Shown here: positions 1 through 7,491 of the stretch, piece by piece
Position numbering within the stretch: position 1 is the stretch's first letter
Layout: every line of letters starts with the position of its first letter
Source: Phormidium tenue FACHB-1050
Lineage (GTDB): Bacteria > Cyanobacteriota > Cyanobacteriia > Pseudanabaenales > Pseudanabaenaceae
DNA length: 64,000 nucleotides
Reading direction: 5' to 3'
NCBI RefSeq assembly: GCF_014696925.1
Contig: NZ_JACJQY010000009.1
Span: 1-64,000 of the forward strand
The notes under the pieces: generated by a model
The model's database searches: none
Told to the model about the DNA's origin: nothing
The model's input: only the letters and a program-made list of their open reading frames with translations
Translations under genes and position numbers: made by a program

Positions 1-122
1 TTTTTCGTCGTGGTTTTGATTTCCTGCGTCACTTCATCTTTGACCTTCATCTCAATTCCGAGGCTTTCTTCAACTCCATTAAATTTTTGTCCTGTACTTA
101 GGTCATAGTTATACCAATTCAC
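1..122 (-). CDS. Possible partial reading frame at the left edge
   Basis: The minus strand is open from a GTG at 122 to the left edge and reads with a charged, protein-like composition (STGQKFNGVEESLGIEMK and onward). Its first codons lie inside the 103-bp repeat that begins at 111, so the frame is either a gene truncated by that repeat or a chance frame. The plus strand frame 3..101 is also open and ends in TAG. I recognise neither product, and the region may be non-coding. Confidence 0.2.
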   Translation of the reverse strand, partial: MNWYNYDLSTGQKFNGVEESLGIEMKVKDEVTQEIKTTTK

Positions 123-213
123 AAAAGTGTGACTACACTTCTGTGAATTAAAAGCCAAACCCTGTAAGGGTTTTAAAAACACAAAATGGCTACGCCATTT
201 TGTGTTTTGGTAT
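111..213. repeat. 103-bp MITE-like repeat, copy A1
   Basis: The element starts ATACCAATTCAC and ends TTTTGGTAT, giving short terminal inverted repeats. Its interior holds a 5' hairpin and a second hairpin around AAAATGGCTACGCCATTTT. Copies of exactly the same length and layout lie at 23906-24008 and 58781-58883. It carries no ORF and so would be non-autonomous. Confidence 0.8.
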
Positions 214-246
214 TATAGACCCAATACTTACTCACATAATAGCTCT

Positions 247-283
247 AATGATAAGGGCGGTGCGATGCACCGCCCTTATCATT
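247..283. terminator. Hairpin at the end of secF
   Basis: A 17-bp perfect stem (AATGATAAGGGCGGTGC and its complement) with a 3-nt loop begins at the secF stop codon on the minus-strand reading side. Position and stem strength suit a transcription terminator of the secD-secF unit. The run of T expected after an intrinsic terminator is weak. Confidence 0.55.
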
Positions 284-1248
284 TAGTTTGACTCTAGTGG
301 CTGTTGACTAATTTTTGGAGTCTGGCGACTACGCCACCAAGCCAGAAAAATACTGGCATTGAAAATGCTGGAATAAACTCCAGATAAAAATCCAATAATC
401 AAAGCTAGAGAGAAAAACCTCAATGTTGTACCACCAAATAAGAAGATGGCAATCAAGGGCAATGTAGAAGTTAGGGTAGTGTTAATCGATCGCCCTAAAG
501 TTTGATTAACCGAAGCATTGATTAGATCATTGAACTTGGTAGCACCTGCATCGATCTTCACATTTTCGCGGATGCGATCGTAAATTACGACAGTGTCATT
601 AACTGAGAATCCGCAAATAGTTAACAAAGCCACAATAAATAAGCTGTCGATTTCCACGCCTAGCGTCAACCCAAAAATCGAAAATATACCTGCGGTAACC
701 AAAACATCATGGAGCAGCGCAATAAGCGCGAAACTAGCATAATCAGATTGGAACCGAAATGTTAAGTAAATTCCAATACCCACGAAGGAGAGAGCCAAAG
801 CCAACAATCCGTTATTTAGAGCTTGCTGACCGATCGCAGGACCAACTTCGTCAATTTGTGACTTTTTAGCATCAACCTCACCATATTGTTTTAGGGAATC
901 AGTCATCGCTAAGATCAACTTGTCACGTTGTTCCGTCGATAGTCTTGCTGTTCGTACCGATACACCTTGGAGATCTTTGCCTTCAACTGATTGGATTACA
1001 CTATTAGCAAAGCCTTTACTCTCGATCGCTTGCCGCACTACAGCAATATCTATTTTCTTACCGCAGGTATTGGTACTATCACAGGCTAAGCCAAGGGTAA
1101 TACTCGAACCACCAGTAAAGTCGATGCCCAATCTTAAGGGCGATCCTAGCTGCTGAAAAGAAATCACCATCGCCGCCAGCCCTGCCAAAATTACGACAGA
1201 GGAAATGGAAACATAAAGGCGAGCATTCTTAATTACGTCTAATCTCAT
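283..1248 (-). CDS. secF: Protein translocase subunit SecF
   Basis: SecF is the smaller partner of SecD in the SecDF complex, which uses the proton gradient to help pull proteins across the plasma or thylakoid membrane. The 321-residue length is normal for the family. An N-terminal membrane segment is followed by the RLGIDFTGGSS signature of the first periplasmic region. A C-terminal five-helix block contains the family motif GFSVNDTVVIYDRIREN, with its conserved Asp and Arg. The start codon overlaps the end of secD by 4 bp, so the two are translationally coupled. Nothing looks damaged. Confidence 0.97.
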   Translation of the reverse strand: MRLDVIKNARLYVSISSVVILAGLAAMVISFQQLGSPLRLGIDFTGGSSITLGLACDSTNTCGKKIDIAVVRQAIESKGFANSVIQSVEGKDLQGVSVRTARLSTEQRDKLILAMTDSLKQYGEVDAKKSQIDEVGPAIGQQALNNGLLALALSFVGIGIYLTFRFQSDYASFALIALLHDVLVTAGIFSIFGLTLGVEIDSLFIVALLTICGFSVNDTVVIYDRIRENVKIDAGATKFNDLINASVNQTLGRSINTTLTSTLPLIAIFLFGGTTLRFFSLALIIGFLSGVYSSIFNASIFLAWWRSRQTPKISQQPLESN

Positions 1249-2726
1249 AACACCGCACCTGTAGTATTGTCGTTTTTCTTATCGCGTGCTTTTTCTTCAG
1301 CAATCGCATCTAGATCAGCAGTTGTGGAGATTTTGCCAAAAGCTTTCATGCCATAGTATTCAGGCTTGCGGAGATTAGGATTACTAATCATAGCGAGCAT
1401 TAGCGATCGGCTTAAAGTAACTGCGGTAAACATACTAGTCAGTACGCCAACCCCAAGAGTTACCGCAAATCCCTTTACAAAGCCCGAACCCAGCCAGAAC
1501 AAAGTCCCACAAGCAATCAAAGTGGTCACATTACTATCAAGAATGCTTGACCAAGCGCGATAAAAACCTGCTTCAACGGACTTATAAAGTGTACGTCCCG
1601 CTTTTAGTTCTTCTCTAGTGCGCTCAAAAATTAGTACGTTTGCATCTACAGCCATACCGATACTCAGGATAAAACCTGCAATCCCTGGTAAGGTCAGCAC
1701 CACACCCAGCACGCTAAATGAGGCAAACGTAATCACCGCATAGGTAATCAGCGCAATATCCGCAACTACACCCAAAATGCGGTAATAAATCACCATAAAG
1801 ATTAATACCAGCAATAATCCAGCAACACCTGCATAAATACTGCTGAGGATACTATCTGCACCTAAAGTCGCGCCAACTGTACGATTTTCCACAATTTCCA
1901 CAGGGACTGGCAAGGCTCCAGCCCTTAATTGCAGTGCTAGTTCATTGGCACTGTCTAAGGTGAAGTTACCTGTGATAACTGCTCGACCACCAGTAATACC
2001 TTTACCTTGAAATTCGGGACCAACTGACGGAGAGCTAATTAATTTATCGTCTAGAAAAATTCCTAAAACGCGACCAGTCCCACCGATTTCGCCAGTGGTT
2101 TTAGCAAATAACTCACCGCCTTTATCATCAAAGGTCAGTGCTACTTGCCAAGAATCAGGACCATTTCCCGTTGGTGAAGCAACTGCATCTTTGAGCATAT
2201 TACCCGTCAAGCCTGTTCGCTCAAAAATCCCTTTTAAGTCTTCAATACTTTTCTTATAGGCTGCTTCATTCTCCGCGATCGCCTTTTGATCAGTAGAATT
2301 TTTCAGGACTTCACGCTGAATTGTCGCCGCCTGCTGAATTTGCAATCTTACACCCAGCTCACTTTCCGTACCTTTCTTTTGCTTACGAAAATCAAGTTGA
2401 GCTGTTGTACCAATGACGCGCTCGGCTTGAGCAGGATTATTCACCCCTGGAAGTTGCACCACCAGTTGATTATTACCTGACAGCAAAATCGTTGCTTCAG
2501 AAACTCCTAAGCCATTAATGCGCTGTTCCACCACAAACTTGGCAGTTTCCATGATGCGCGGCGTAAGTTCATTAATCCCTTGTTCAGGATTGACTTTAGC
2601 TTGGAGTGTAAGCTGTGCGCCACCTCGTAAATCCAAGCCTAGCTTCGGCGGATTGCTGATGATTAGATACACAGCCCCTATTAAAATTGCCATTACAAAG
2701 GCAAGCAGGCGACTTTGTTTACCCAT
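1245..2726 (-). CDS. secD: Protein translocase subunit SecD
   Basis: SecD is the large subunit of the SecDF membrane factor that assists the SecYEG translocon. The 493-residue protein has an N-terminal helix, the LGLDLRGGAQLTL motif that opens the P1 periplasmic domain, and a C-terminal transmembrane block. That block carries GMAVDANVLIFERTREEL, the SecD counterpart of the SecF motif and holder of the essential Asp and Arg. It is first in the secD-secF operon. The ATG lies at the edge of a T-rich stretch with a weak ribosome site. The upstream gap is dominated by repeats. Confidence 0.97.
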   Translation of the reverse strand: MGKQSRLLAFVMAILIGAVYLIISNPPKLGLDLRGGAQLTLQAKVNPEQGINELTPRIMETAKFVVEQRINGLGVSEATILLSGNNQLVVQLPGVNNPAQAERVIGTTAQLDFRKQKKGTESELGVRLQIQQAATIQREVLKNSTDQKAIAENEAAYKKSIEDLKGIFERTGLTGNMLKDAVASPTGNGPDSWQVALTFDDKGGELFAKTTGEIGGTGRVLGIFLDDKLISSPSVGPEFQGKGITGGRAVITGNFTLDSANELALQLRAGALPVPVEIVENRTVGATLGADSILSSIYAGVAGLLLVLIFMVIYYRILGVVADIALITYAVITFASFSVLGVVLTLPGIAGFILSIGMAVDANVLIFERTREELKAGRTLYKSVEAGFYRAWSSILDSNVTTLIACGTLFWLGSGFVKGFAVTLGVGVLTSMFTAVTLSRSLMLAMISNPNLRKPEYYGMKAFGKISTTADLDAIAEEKARDKKNDNTTGAVL

Positions 2727-2868
2727 ATTTTTTTATAGCTTTTGCGATCGCTTTTTTTGTAAAGCTATATAAAGCTTTACTCAGAGCCAGCATGAACAGA
2801 GAACATATTAAGACATCTGTCATCATACCCCACTGTAGTTGTGATTCTAAGCAAGGGAGCGCTCTACC

Positions 2869-2996
2869 AGCAATTCTCATTAAGAAAACAATTTTGGTAT
2901 TTCCAGCACTTTCGCCACTGGAAACACCAAAATTGTTTTTTGAAAGCCCGCCAAAGGCGGGCTTTCAAAAAACTAATTTTTATAATGAGAATTGCT
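2869..2996. repeat. ~128-bp MITE-like repeat, copy D1, with target duplication
   Basis: The ends are perfect inverted repeats, AGCAATTCTCATTA at 2869 and TAATGAGAATTGCT ending at 2996. Inside are two stem-loops, one built on CCAAAATTGTTTT and one on GAAAGCCCGCC. The 10-mer AGCGCTCTAC is present on both sides (2858-2867 and 2997-3006), as a target-site duplication would leave. Related copies lie at 4725, 7322, about 8543 and 57221. Confidence 0.85.
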
Positions 2997-3034
2997 AGCG
3001 CTCTACTCTATGTTATTTGGCGGCACATTCTCAT

Positions 3035-3150
3035 GACAGCTATAGCCCCTGTATCAAGACTAATCAAAACCCAAGTAGTGTGAGGCAGCGCTTCGCGCCG
3101 CCTCACACTACTTGGGTTTTATGTCCTAACAAGAATGGCGACAGCTATAG
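3035..3150. repeat. Long palindrome with flanking 11-bp direct repeats (family E-like)
   Basis: A hairpin at 3066-3120 has the form AAAACCCA, variable stem, GCGC/TTCGCGCC tip, complementary stem, TGGGTTTT. It is followed by ATGTCCTAACAAG. The 11-mer GACAGCTATAG sits on both sides (3035-3045 and 3140-3150). Hairpins with the same AAACCC/GGGTTT frame but a different middle stem occur near 8446, 8896 and 34673. The shared ATGTCCTAA tail recurs near 45755. The rest of 2727-3487 holds no gene that I can support. Confidence 0.7.
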
Positions 3151-3487
3151 AACAGCAAAGAAGCTATGACTAATCTAAGTAATTGCACCTATTTCTTTAG
3201 AAGGAAATTTTGATCACAGTTTTGGAAGATTAGGTTCAAGGCAATTATCAATCCCCATAAATACCGCTTCCAGCAAGAAAGTTATTCAGCCTTTTAAATA
3301 TTTTTCGATTTCTTTACCATTAGTTGTACAAAGCTTTGTAATACAGCCTACGCAAATTGTTGCGGGTAAAAGGTAAACTATATCAAAGCTGAAATTTAGG
3401 TTGGATTTGTGAGATCTCGGATCGAGCGAGTCTTTTCCGAAGACTGGCTAAATTATTGTATCGATCTCTTTTTGGAGCGAACTGACT

Positions 3488-3772
3488 GTGACTATTTACG
3501 TTGGAAATTTGTCTTATCAAGCTGCTAAGGACGACTTAACAAGCGTCTTTTCAGACTACGGCACTGTAAAGCGTGTGCAATTGCCCACCGACCAAGAAAC
3601 AGGTCGGGTTCGGGGCTTCGCCTTCGTGGACATGGAGGACGATGCTCAGGAAGAAGCGGCGATCGCGGCGCTAAACGAAGCTGAATGGATGGGACGAACC
3701 CTTCGCGTTAATAAGGCTAAGCCTCGTGCTGAGCGTAGTAACGATCGCCCTAGAGGTCGTGGTTACGCCTAA
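3488..3772 (+). CDS. RNA-binding protein with one RRM domain (Rbp family)
   Basis: This is a small cyanobacterial RNA-recognition-motif protein. Relatives bind single-stranded RNA, are often cold-induced, and some help place photosynthetic mRNAs at the thylakoid. The 94 residues hold a full RRM: RNP2 is IYVGNL (residues 3-8) and RNP1 is RGFAFVDM (42-49). A short Arg/Gly tail (RPRGRGYA) follows, much shorter than the Gly-rich tail of type I Rbps. Translation starts at GTG, after TTTTTGGAGCGAACTGACT, where GGAG is a usable ribosome site. The gene stands alone behind a long upstream region, which fits the leader-based control seen in the family. Confidence 0.93.
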   Translation: MTIYVGNLSYQAAKDDLTSVFSDYGTVKRVQLPTDQETGRVRGFAFVDMEDDAQEEAAIAALNEAEWMGRTLRVNKAKPRAERSNDRPRGRGYA

Positions 3773-3796
3773 GCCTAAATTAATTGCAAAAATAGC

Positions 3797-3893
3797 AAAT
3801 TACAAACATTGGACTTGGAGATAAAAGCAGTTTTATGAGGTCGGCTAAGCCGACCTCATAAAACTGCTAGGCTCTAATCAATGTTTGTAATTT
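3797..3893. repeat. 97-bp MITE-like element with 14-bp terminal inverted repeats
   Basis: AAATTACAAACATT at 3797-3810 is the perfect complement of AATGTTTGTAATTT at 3880-3893. The centre is a second near-perfect palindrome of 21-bp arms (3826-3868). The element fills the gap between the RRM gene and the ABC-2 permease gene and ends just before the permease start region. It may act as a terminator for the RRM gene. Confidence 0.75.
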
Positions 3894-3908
3894 GTGTTGA
3901 AGATAATT

Positions 3909-4691
3909 ATGGGTAAATATCTCCACGCATTAAAACTATTCTGGTCAACGGCGATCGCCGCCGAGCTCGAATATCGGATTAACTTTGCGATCGCGGCTCT
4001 GAGCAGTATTGGCAATTTGGCGGGAAGTTTGTTTGGGCTGTTTTTGTTTTATCGCACTGGTTATACTTTTGCAGGATGGCGATGGGAAGAAGCGATCGTG
4101 GTGCTGGGTATATTCACAATCTTAGAAGGGTTCTCGAGTACTTTTCTTGCGCCGAACTTAAGCAAAATTGTTGATCATGTTCAGAGTGGGACATTAGATT
4201 TTGTCCTTTTAAAACCGATTAGCAGTCAGTTCTGGCTATCGGCAAGAGCTATATCCCCTTGGGGATTCCCGAATTTAATCTTTGGTTGTGGCATTTTGCT
4301 CTATGCAGGTAACAAACTAGGATTAAGTCTGAGCAATTATCTCTGGGGCTTAATTCCGCTAACTTTTGGTTGCCTTAGTCTCTACAGTATTTGGTTCATC
4401 CTCGGTGCAACTAGCATCTGGTTTGTAAAAATTTATAACGTTACCGAAGTTTTACGCGGCTTAATGGAAGCGGGTCGATATCCGATGGCAGCCTATCCCG
4501 CCTCCTATCGCTTCTTTTTTACTTTTGTTGTACCGATCGCCTTTTTGACCACTGTTCCCGCCGAAACCCTTTTAGGGCGAGGAGAACCAATGTGGATTAT
4601 GGGTTCGATGTTTTTGGCGATCGGCTTACTCTTTATTTCAAATCGTTTTTGGCGCTTTGCCCTACGTTTTTACACTAGCGCATCTAGCTAA
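3909..4691 (+). CDS. ABC-2 type transporter permease (DUF990-like)
   Basis: This is a membrane subunit of an ABC exporter of unknown substrate. It has about six hydrophobic segments, and the DHVQSGTLDFVLLKPISSQFW stretch is typical of the DUF990/ABC-2 permease family. Length from the ATG is 260 residues, normal for the family. I chose ATG 3909 over the GTG at 3894 because the latter abuts the right inverted repeat of the preceding element. No ATP-binding subunit is encoded next to it. Orphan placement of ABC-2 permeases is common in cyanobacteria, so the partner may be elsewhere. Confidence 0.85.
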   Translation: MGKYLHALKLFWSTAIAAELEYRINFAIAALSSIGNLAGSLFGLFLFYRTGYTFAGWRWEEAIVVLGIFTILEGFSSTFLAPNLSKIVDHVQSGTLDFVLLKPISSQFWLSARAISPWGFPNLIFGCGILLYAGNKLGLSLSNYLWGLIPLTFGCLSLYSIWFILGATSIWFVKIYNVTEVLRGLMEAGRYPMAAYPASYRFFFTFVVPIAFLTTVPAETLLGRGEPMWIMGSMFLAIGLLFISNRFWRFALRFYTSASS

Positions 4692-4724
4692 GATTAGGAG
4701 GCTCGCTTCGCGAGCCTCCTAATC
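4691..4724. repeat. Palindrome split by the D2 repeat
   Basis: AGATTAGGAGGCTCG, a TTCG-type turn and CGAGCCTCCTAATC form a strong hairpin just after the permease stop. The last 11 bases of its right arm, GCCTCCTAATC (4714-4724), occur again at 4854-4864 on the far side of the D2 element. D2 therefore appears to have inserted into this hairpin. Confidence 0.75.
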
Positions 4725-4853
4725 AGCAATTCTCATTATGAAACCGATTTTGGTGTTTCCAGCGCCGAAGGCGCTGGAAACACCAAAATTGGTTTTTTGA
4801 AAGCTAGCCTTCGGCGGGCTTTCAAAAAACCGTTTTTTATAATGAGAATAGCT
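4725..4853. repeat. ~129-bp MITE-like repeat, copy D2, with 11-bp target duplication
   Basis: The left end AGCAATTCTCATTA and right end TAATGAGAATAGCT match with one mismatch. Two internal stem-loops resemble D1. The flanking direct repeat GCCTCCTAATC (4714-4724 and 4854-4864) is a clear insertion footprint. Confidence 0.85.
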
Positions 4854-4932
4854 GCCTCCTAATCTTTATGAGTTTTAATTTATCAAGCTTTTGATATGCT
4901 AATTAACACTGACTGCAAATTTATAAAGAACT

Positions 4933-5445
4933 ATGCCTAGATCGCAACGTAATGACAACTTCGTCGATCAAACCTTTACCGTTATTGCCGACACGATTTT
5001 AAAACTCTTTCCTGCTAGTCAGAAAGAAAAAGAAGCATTTGCTTACTACCGTGATGGTATGTCGGCTCAAGGTGATGGCGAATATGCCGAAGCATTAGCT
5101 AACTATGAAGAAGCGCTCAAGCTTGAAGAAAATTCCTACGATCGCAGCTACGTGTATTACAACATGGGCTTGATTCATGCTAGCAATGGCGATCATGACA
5201 AGGCTCTAGAGTTTTATGAACAGGCGATCGACCTCAATCCGCGAATGCCCCAAGCTCTCAACAACGTAGCCGTGATTTATCATCACAAAGGCGAAAATGC
5301 TCAAGACGAAGAACAAGCCGAAGAATATTTCAACACTGCTGCTGACCATTGGGTAAGAGCGATTCGTCTAGCCCCTAACAACTATATCGAAGCCCAAAAT
5401 TGGCTAAAAACTACTGGTAGAGCCGACATTAACCTATTCTTCTAG
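4933..5445 (+). CDS. ycf3: Photosystem I assembly protein Ycf3
   Basis: Ycf3 is a thylakoid-associated chaperone needed for assembly of photosystem I, where it contacts PsaA/PsaD-type subunits. The 170 residues begin [20 protein letters not shown], the conserved N-terminus. Three TPR units follow at roughly residues 37-150 ([41 protein letters not shown] and [16 protein letters not shown]). The ending [15 protein letters not shown] is also typical. It is monocistronic, with a strong hairpin 40 bp downstream. Confidence 0.97.
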   Translation: MPRSQRNDNFVDQTFTVIADTILKLFPASQKEKEAFAYYRDGMSAQGDGEYAEALANYEEALKLEENSYDRSYVYYNMGLIHASNGDHDKALEFYEQAIDLNPRMPQALNNVAVIYHHKGENAQDEEQAEEYFNTAADHWVRAIRLAPNNYIEAQNWLKTTGRADINLFF

Positions 5446-5485
5446 AGTTATACTCTTGCCTTCCCAAGAATAGGTATTATAAAGC

Positions 5486-5530
5486 GAATAATTAGTGATG
5501 CGCGGCAAAGCCACGCATCACTAATTATTC
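5486..5530 (+). terminator. Hairpin downstream of ycf3
   Basis: A perfect 17-bp stem (GAATAATTAGTGATGCG and its complement) encloses an 11-nt loop. It lies 40 bp after ycf3. It is probably a terminator or transcript-end stabiliser, although no T-run follows directly. Confidence 0.5.
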
Positions 5531-5583
5531 ACTCAGAAGACAGTCACAGAAGATTTGCATAGTTCTTTTATCAAAATCTTAAG

Positions 5584-5605
5584 ACAAGGGGCTTAAGCCC
5601 CTTGT
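5584..5605. repeat. 22-bp perfect palindrome upstream of gatC
   Basis: ACAAGGGGCTTAAGCCCCTTGT is self-complementary over its full length and lies 34 bp before the gatC start codon. As RNA it would fold into a hairpin in the gatC leader or end the preceding transcript. As DNA it could be an operator. I cannot tell which. Confidence 0.5.
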
Positions 5606-5638
5606 TCTGATAATATTCCCCACACATATATAAAAATC

Positions 5639-5929
5639 ATGATCGATAGAGAACAAGTTCGGCACGTTGCCCATTTAGGACGGTTGCAATTAACTGAAGC
5701 TGAAGAAATTTCTTTTACTAAGCAACTGGATAGCATTCTCGACTATTTCCAACAGCTAAATGAACTCGATCCTTTACTAGAAGGAGTAGAACCCACAACT
5801 AGAGCTGTTAATACCGTCAATATTACTCGCCCCGATCTATTGCAACCCTTTACCGATCGCGAGACCTTACTCAATTGCGCCCCCGATCGCGAAGAAGACT
5901 TTTTCCGCGTACCGCAGATTATGGGTTAA
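5639..5929 (+). CDS. gatC: Asp/Glu-tRNA amidotransferase subunit C
   Basis: GatC is the small subunit of the GatCAB enzyme, which turns Glu-tRNA(Gln) into Gln-tRNA(Gln). It tethers GatA and GatB. The 96 residues start MIDREQVRHVAHLGRLQLTE, the family hallmark. They continue with the LDSILDYFQQLNELD helix and the conserved end in which LLNCAPDREEDFFRVPQIMG is recognisable. The genes for the other subunits are not in the window, as is usual in cyanobacteria. The CheY-like gene follows after 57 bp and may be co-transcribed. Confidence 0.96.
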   Translation: MIDREQVRHVAHLGRLQLTEAEEISFTKQLDSILDYFQQLNELDPLLEGVEPTTRAVNTVNITRPDLLQPFTDRETLLNCAPDREEDFFRVPQIMG

Positions 5930-5986
5930 ACAAACCTAGCGATCGCACCGACGATTTCAGACAGGAAATATTAACACCATACAACT

Positions 5987-6409
5987 ATGGATACTTCAGG
6001 AAATCTCGACTCATCTTCATCTAGTTTCAACATATTGTTAGCCGAAGATAACCCTGTCAATCAGAAAGTTGCTAAACGGGTACTAACTCACTTAGGGTAC
6101 CAAGCGGACGTAGTTAATAACGGTGAAGAAGCAATTAGGGCGATCGCTGATAAATCCTACGATCTGATCTTGATGGATATTCAAATGCCTGAAATGGACG
6201 GATTAGAGGCAACCAAATATATTCGTAAGCAGGAATCAGAACGACAATTGCCGCCAGTGGCGATCGTGGCGATGACCGCAAATGCGACCGATGATGATCA
6301 ACATCTCTGTCGTGATGCAGGGATGAGTGGCTACATTAGCAAACCAATTCAAATCGAAAAGCTCAAAAACCTTTTGCAGCAATACGAATCCTTAAAAACA
6401 CAAAAATAG
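5987..6409 (+). CDS. Single-domain response regulator (CheY-like)
   Basis: This is a stand-alone receiver domain of 140 residues with a short Ser-rich N-terminal tail. The acidic pair is E20/D21 (LLAEDNPVNQKV). The phospho-acceptor is D64 (LILMDIQMPEMDG) and the conserved Lys is K119 (YISKPI). The NPVNQKVAKRVL and MDIQMPEMDGLEATK signatures are those of receivers in hybrid histidine kinases. It may therefore be a phosphorelay intermediate or a former kinase part, and no kinase is adjacent. The output is unknown. A dense terminator pair separates it from the convergent rpmA. Confidence 0.9.
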   Translation: MDTSGNLDSSSSSFNILLAEDNPVNQKVAKRVLTHLGYQADVVNNGEEAIRAIADKSYDLILMDIQMPEMDGLEATKYIRKQESERQLPPVAIVAMTANATDDDQHLCRDAGMSGYISKPIQIEKLKNLLQQYESLKTQK

Positions 6410-6470
6410 AGCCTGTGCAAAGCACAGACTCTATTTTTCTAAAAAAGTTAGCGCGACGCGCTAATTTTTT
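6402..6470. terminator. Two adjacent hairpins between convergent genes
   Basis: The first hairpin (6402-6438) pairs AAAAATAGAGCCTGTGC with GCACAGACTCTATTTTT, with one mismatch, and ends in a T-run on both strands. The second (6441-6470) pairs AAAAAAGTTAGCGCG with CGCTAATTTTTT. The tracts suit bidirectional termination of the CheY-like gene and of rplU-rpmA. Confidence 0.75.
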
Positions 6471-6476
6471 GGGGTA

Positions 6477-6764
6477 TTAAGCAACTTCTGCTTCTGCAAC
6501 TTCTACAGCTACAGGTGCATAAACGCTAATTTTCTTGCGGGTTTTGCCAAAGCGCTCAAAAGTCACAACACCATCAACGGTTGCGTACAATGTGTCATCG
6601 CTACCACGACCAACGTTGTTGCCTGGGTGAAACTTAGTGCCGCGTTGACGGACTAGGATGCTACCAGCCTTAACGACTTGACCACCGTAACGCTTTACAC
6701 CAAGGCGCTTAGCATTAGAGTCACGACCGTTTCTTGTACTACCTGTACCCTTCTTATGTGCCAT
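6477..6764 (-). CDS. rpmA: 50S ribosomal protein L27
   Basis: L27 is a large-subunit protein whose N-terminus reaches the peptidyl-transferase centre. The 95 residues start [20 protein letters not shown] and contain [21 protein letters not shown]. There is no cleavable N-terminal extension of the Firmicutes kind. The C-terminus is an acidic/Ala tail. It lies 68 bp downstream of rplU, the usual rplU-rpmA operon. Confidence 0.98.
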   Translation of the reverse strand: MAHKKGTGSTRNGRDSNAKRLGVKRYGGQVVKAGSILVRQRGTKFHPGNNVGRGSDDTLYATVDGVVTFERFGKTRKKISVYAPVAVEVAEAEVA

Positions 6765-6832
6765 TTGTTTTGTATCCTCTTAATATTTAAAAGATGCCCA
6801 AATAAACGAAGCAAAGCTCCGTTTATTTGTGT

Positions 6833-7162
6833 TTAAGCGGCTGTACCACTAAGATTGATTGCCTCAACCATAATTCTAGTCAATGGCTGACGGTGACCAT
6901 TCTTTCTGCGGGTTTTCTTTTTAGGACGCATTTTGTAAACGATTACTTTTTTCGCCTTGTGATGGCGCATTACGGTAACTTCTACGCTAGCGCTATCAAC
7001 GATGGGCTGACCGATGGAAATATCGCCATCCATATTGACAAACAAAACTTTATCAATGGTCAATTTACTGTCTTCTTCGGCTTCTAGTAGCTCAACGTCA
7101 TAAAATCTGCCGACTTCGACGCGATATTGCTTACCGCCTGTTTCAATGATTGCGTAACTCAT
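6833..7162 (-). CDS. rplU: 50S ribosomal protein L21
   Basis: L21 binds 23S rRNA and stabilises the large subunit. The 109 residues begin MSYAIIETGGKQYRVEVGRFYDVE, and the second half has HHKAKKVIVYKMRPKKKTRRKNGHRQ, both diagnostic. It is first gene of rplU-rpmA. The ATG lies after a minus-strand leader with no strong Shine-Dalgarno site. Confidence 0.98.
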   Translation of the reverse strand: MSYAIIETGGKQYRVEVGRFYDVELLEAEEDSKLTIDKVLFVNMDGDISIGQPIVDSASVEVTVMRHHKAKKVIVYKMRPKKKTRRKNGHRQPLTRIMVEAINLSGTAA

Positions 7163-7291
7163 GGTTTTTAAGTATTCAGTAGATGCCGTACAGGTATTGG
7201 GAAATTAGTTGGAACTAGTTTCACCAATTTTCTAAATAACCCGATCCGAGCATGAAAGATCGTGCGATCTATAACTATACATGAAAGAACC

Positions 7292-7450
7292 AAATAAATT
7301 TTCGCGGCGCGAAAATTTATTTGCAATTCTCATTATGAAACCGATTTTGGTGTTACCAGCGCCTTCGGCGCTGGTAACACCAAAATCGGTTTTTTGAAAG
7401 TCCTCCAACGGCGGACTTTCAAAAAACCGACTTTTATAAAGAGAATTATT
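7292..7450. repeat. Hairpin plus D3 copy of the ~128-bp repeat
   Basis: A palindrome (7292-7322, AAATAAATTTTCGCG and its complement) is followed immediately by D3. D3 has a left end near TGCAATTCTCATTA, a right end near TAAAGAGAATTATT at 7450, and internal stems with CCAGCGCCTTCGGCGCTGG and GAAAGTCCTCC. Its ends have drifted from D1/D2 and I see no target duplication. Its right end also runs into a further palindrome (about 7446-7485, TTGATAA and GACACTTCGTGTC). The gap between rplU and uppP (7163-7491) is essentially all repeats. Confidence 0.7.
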
Positions 7451-7491
7451 GATAAATTGACACTTCGTGTCACTTATCAATAATTTGGGTT

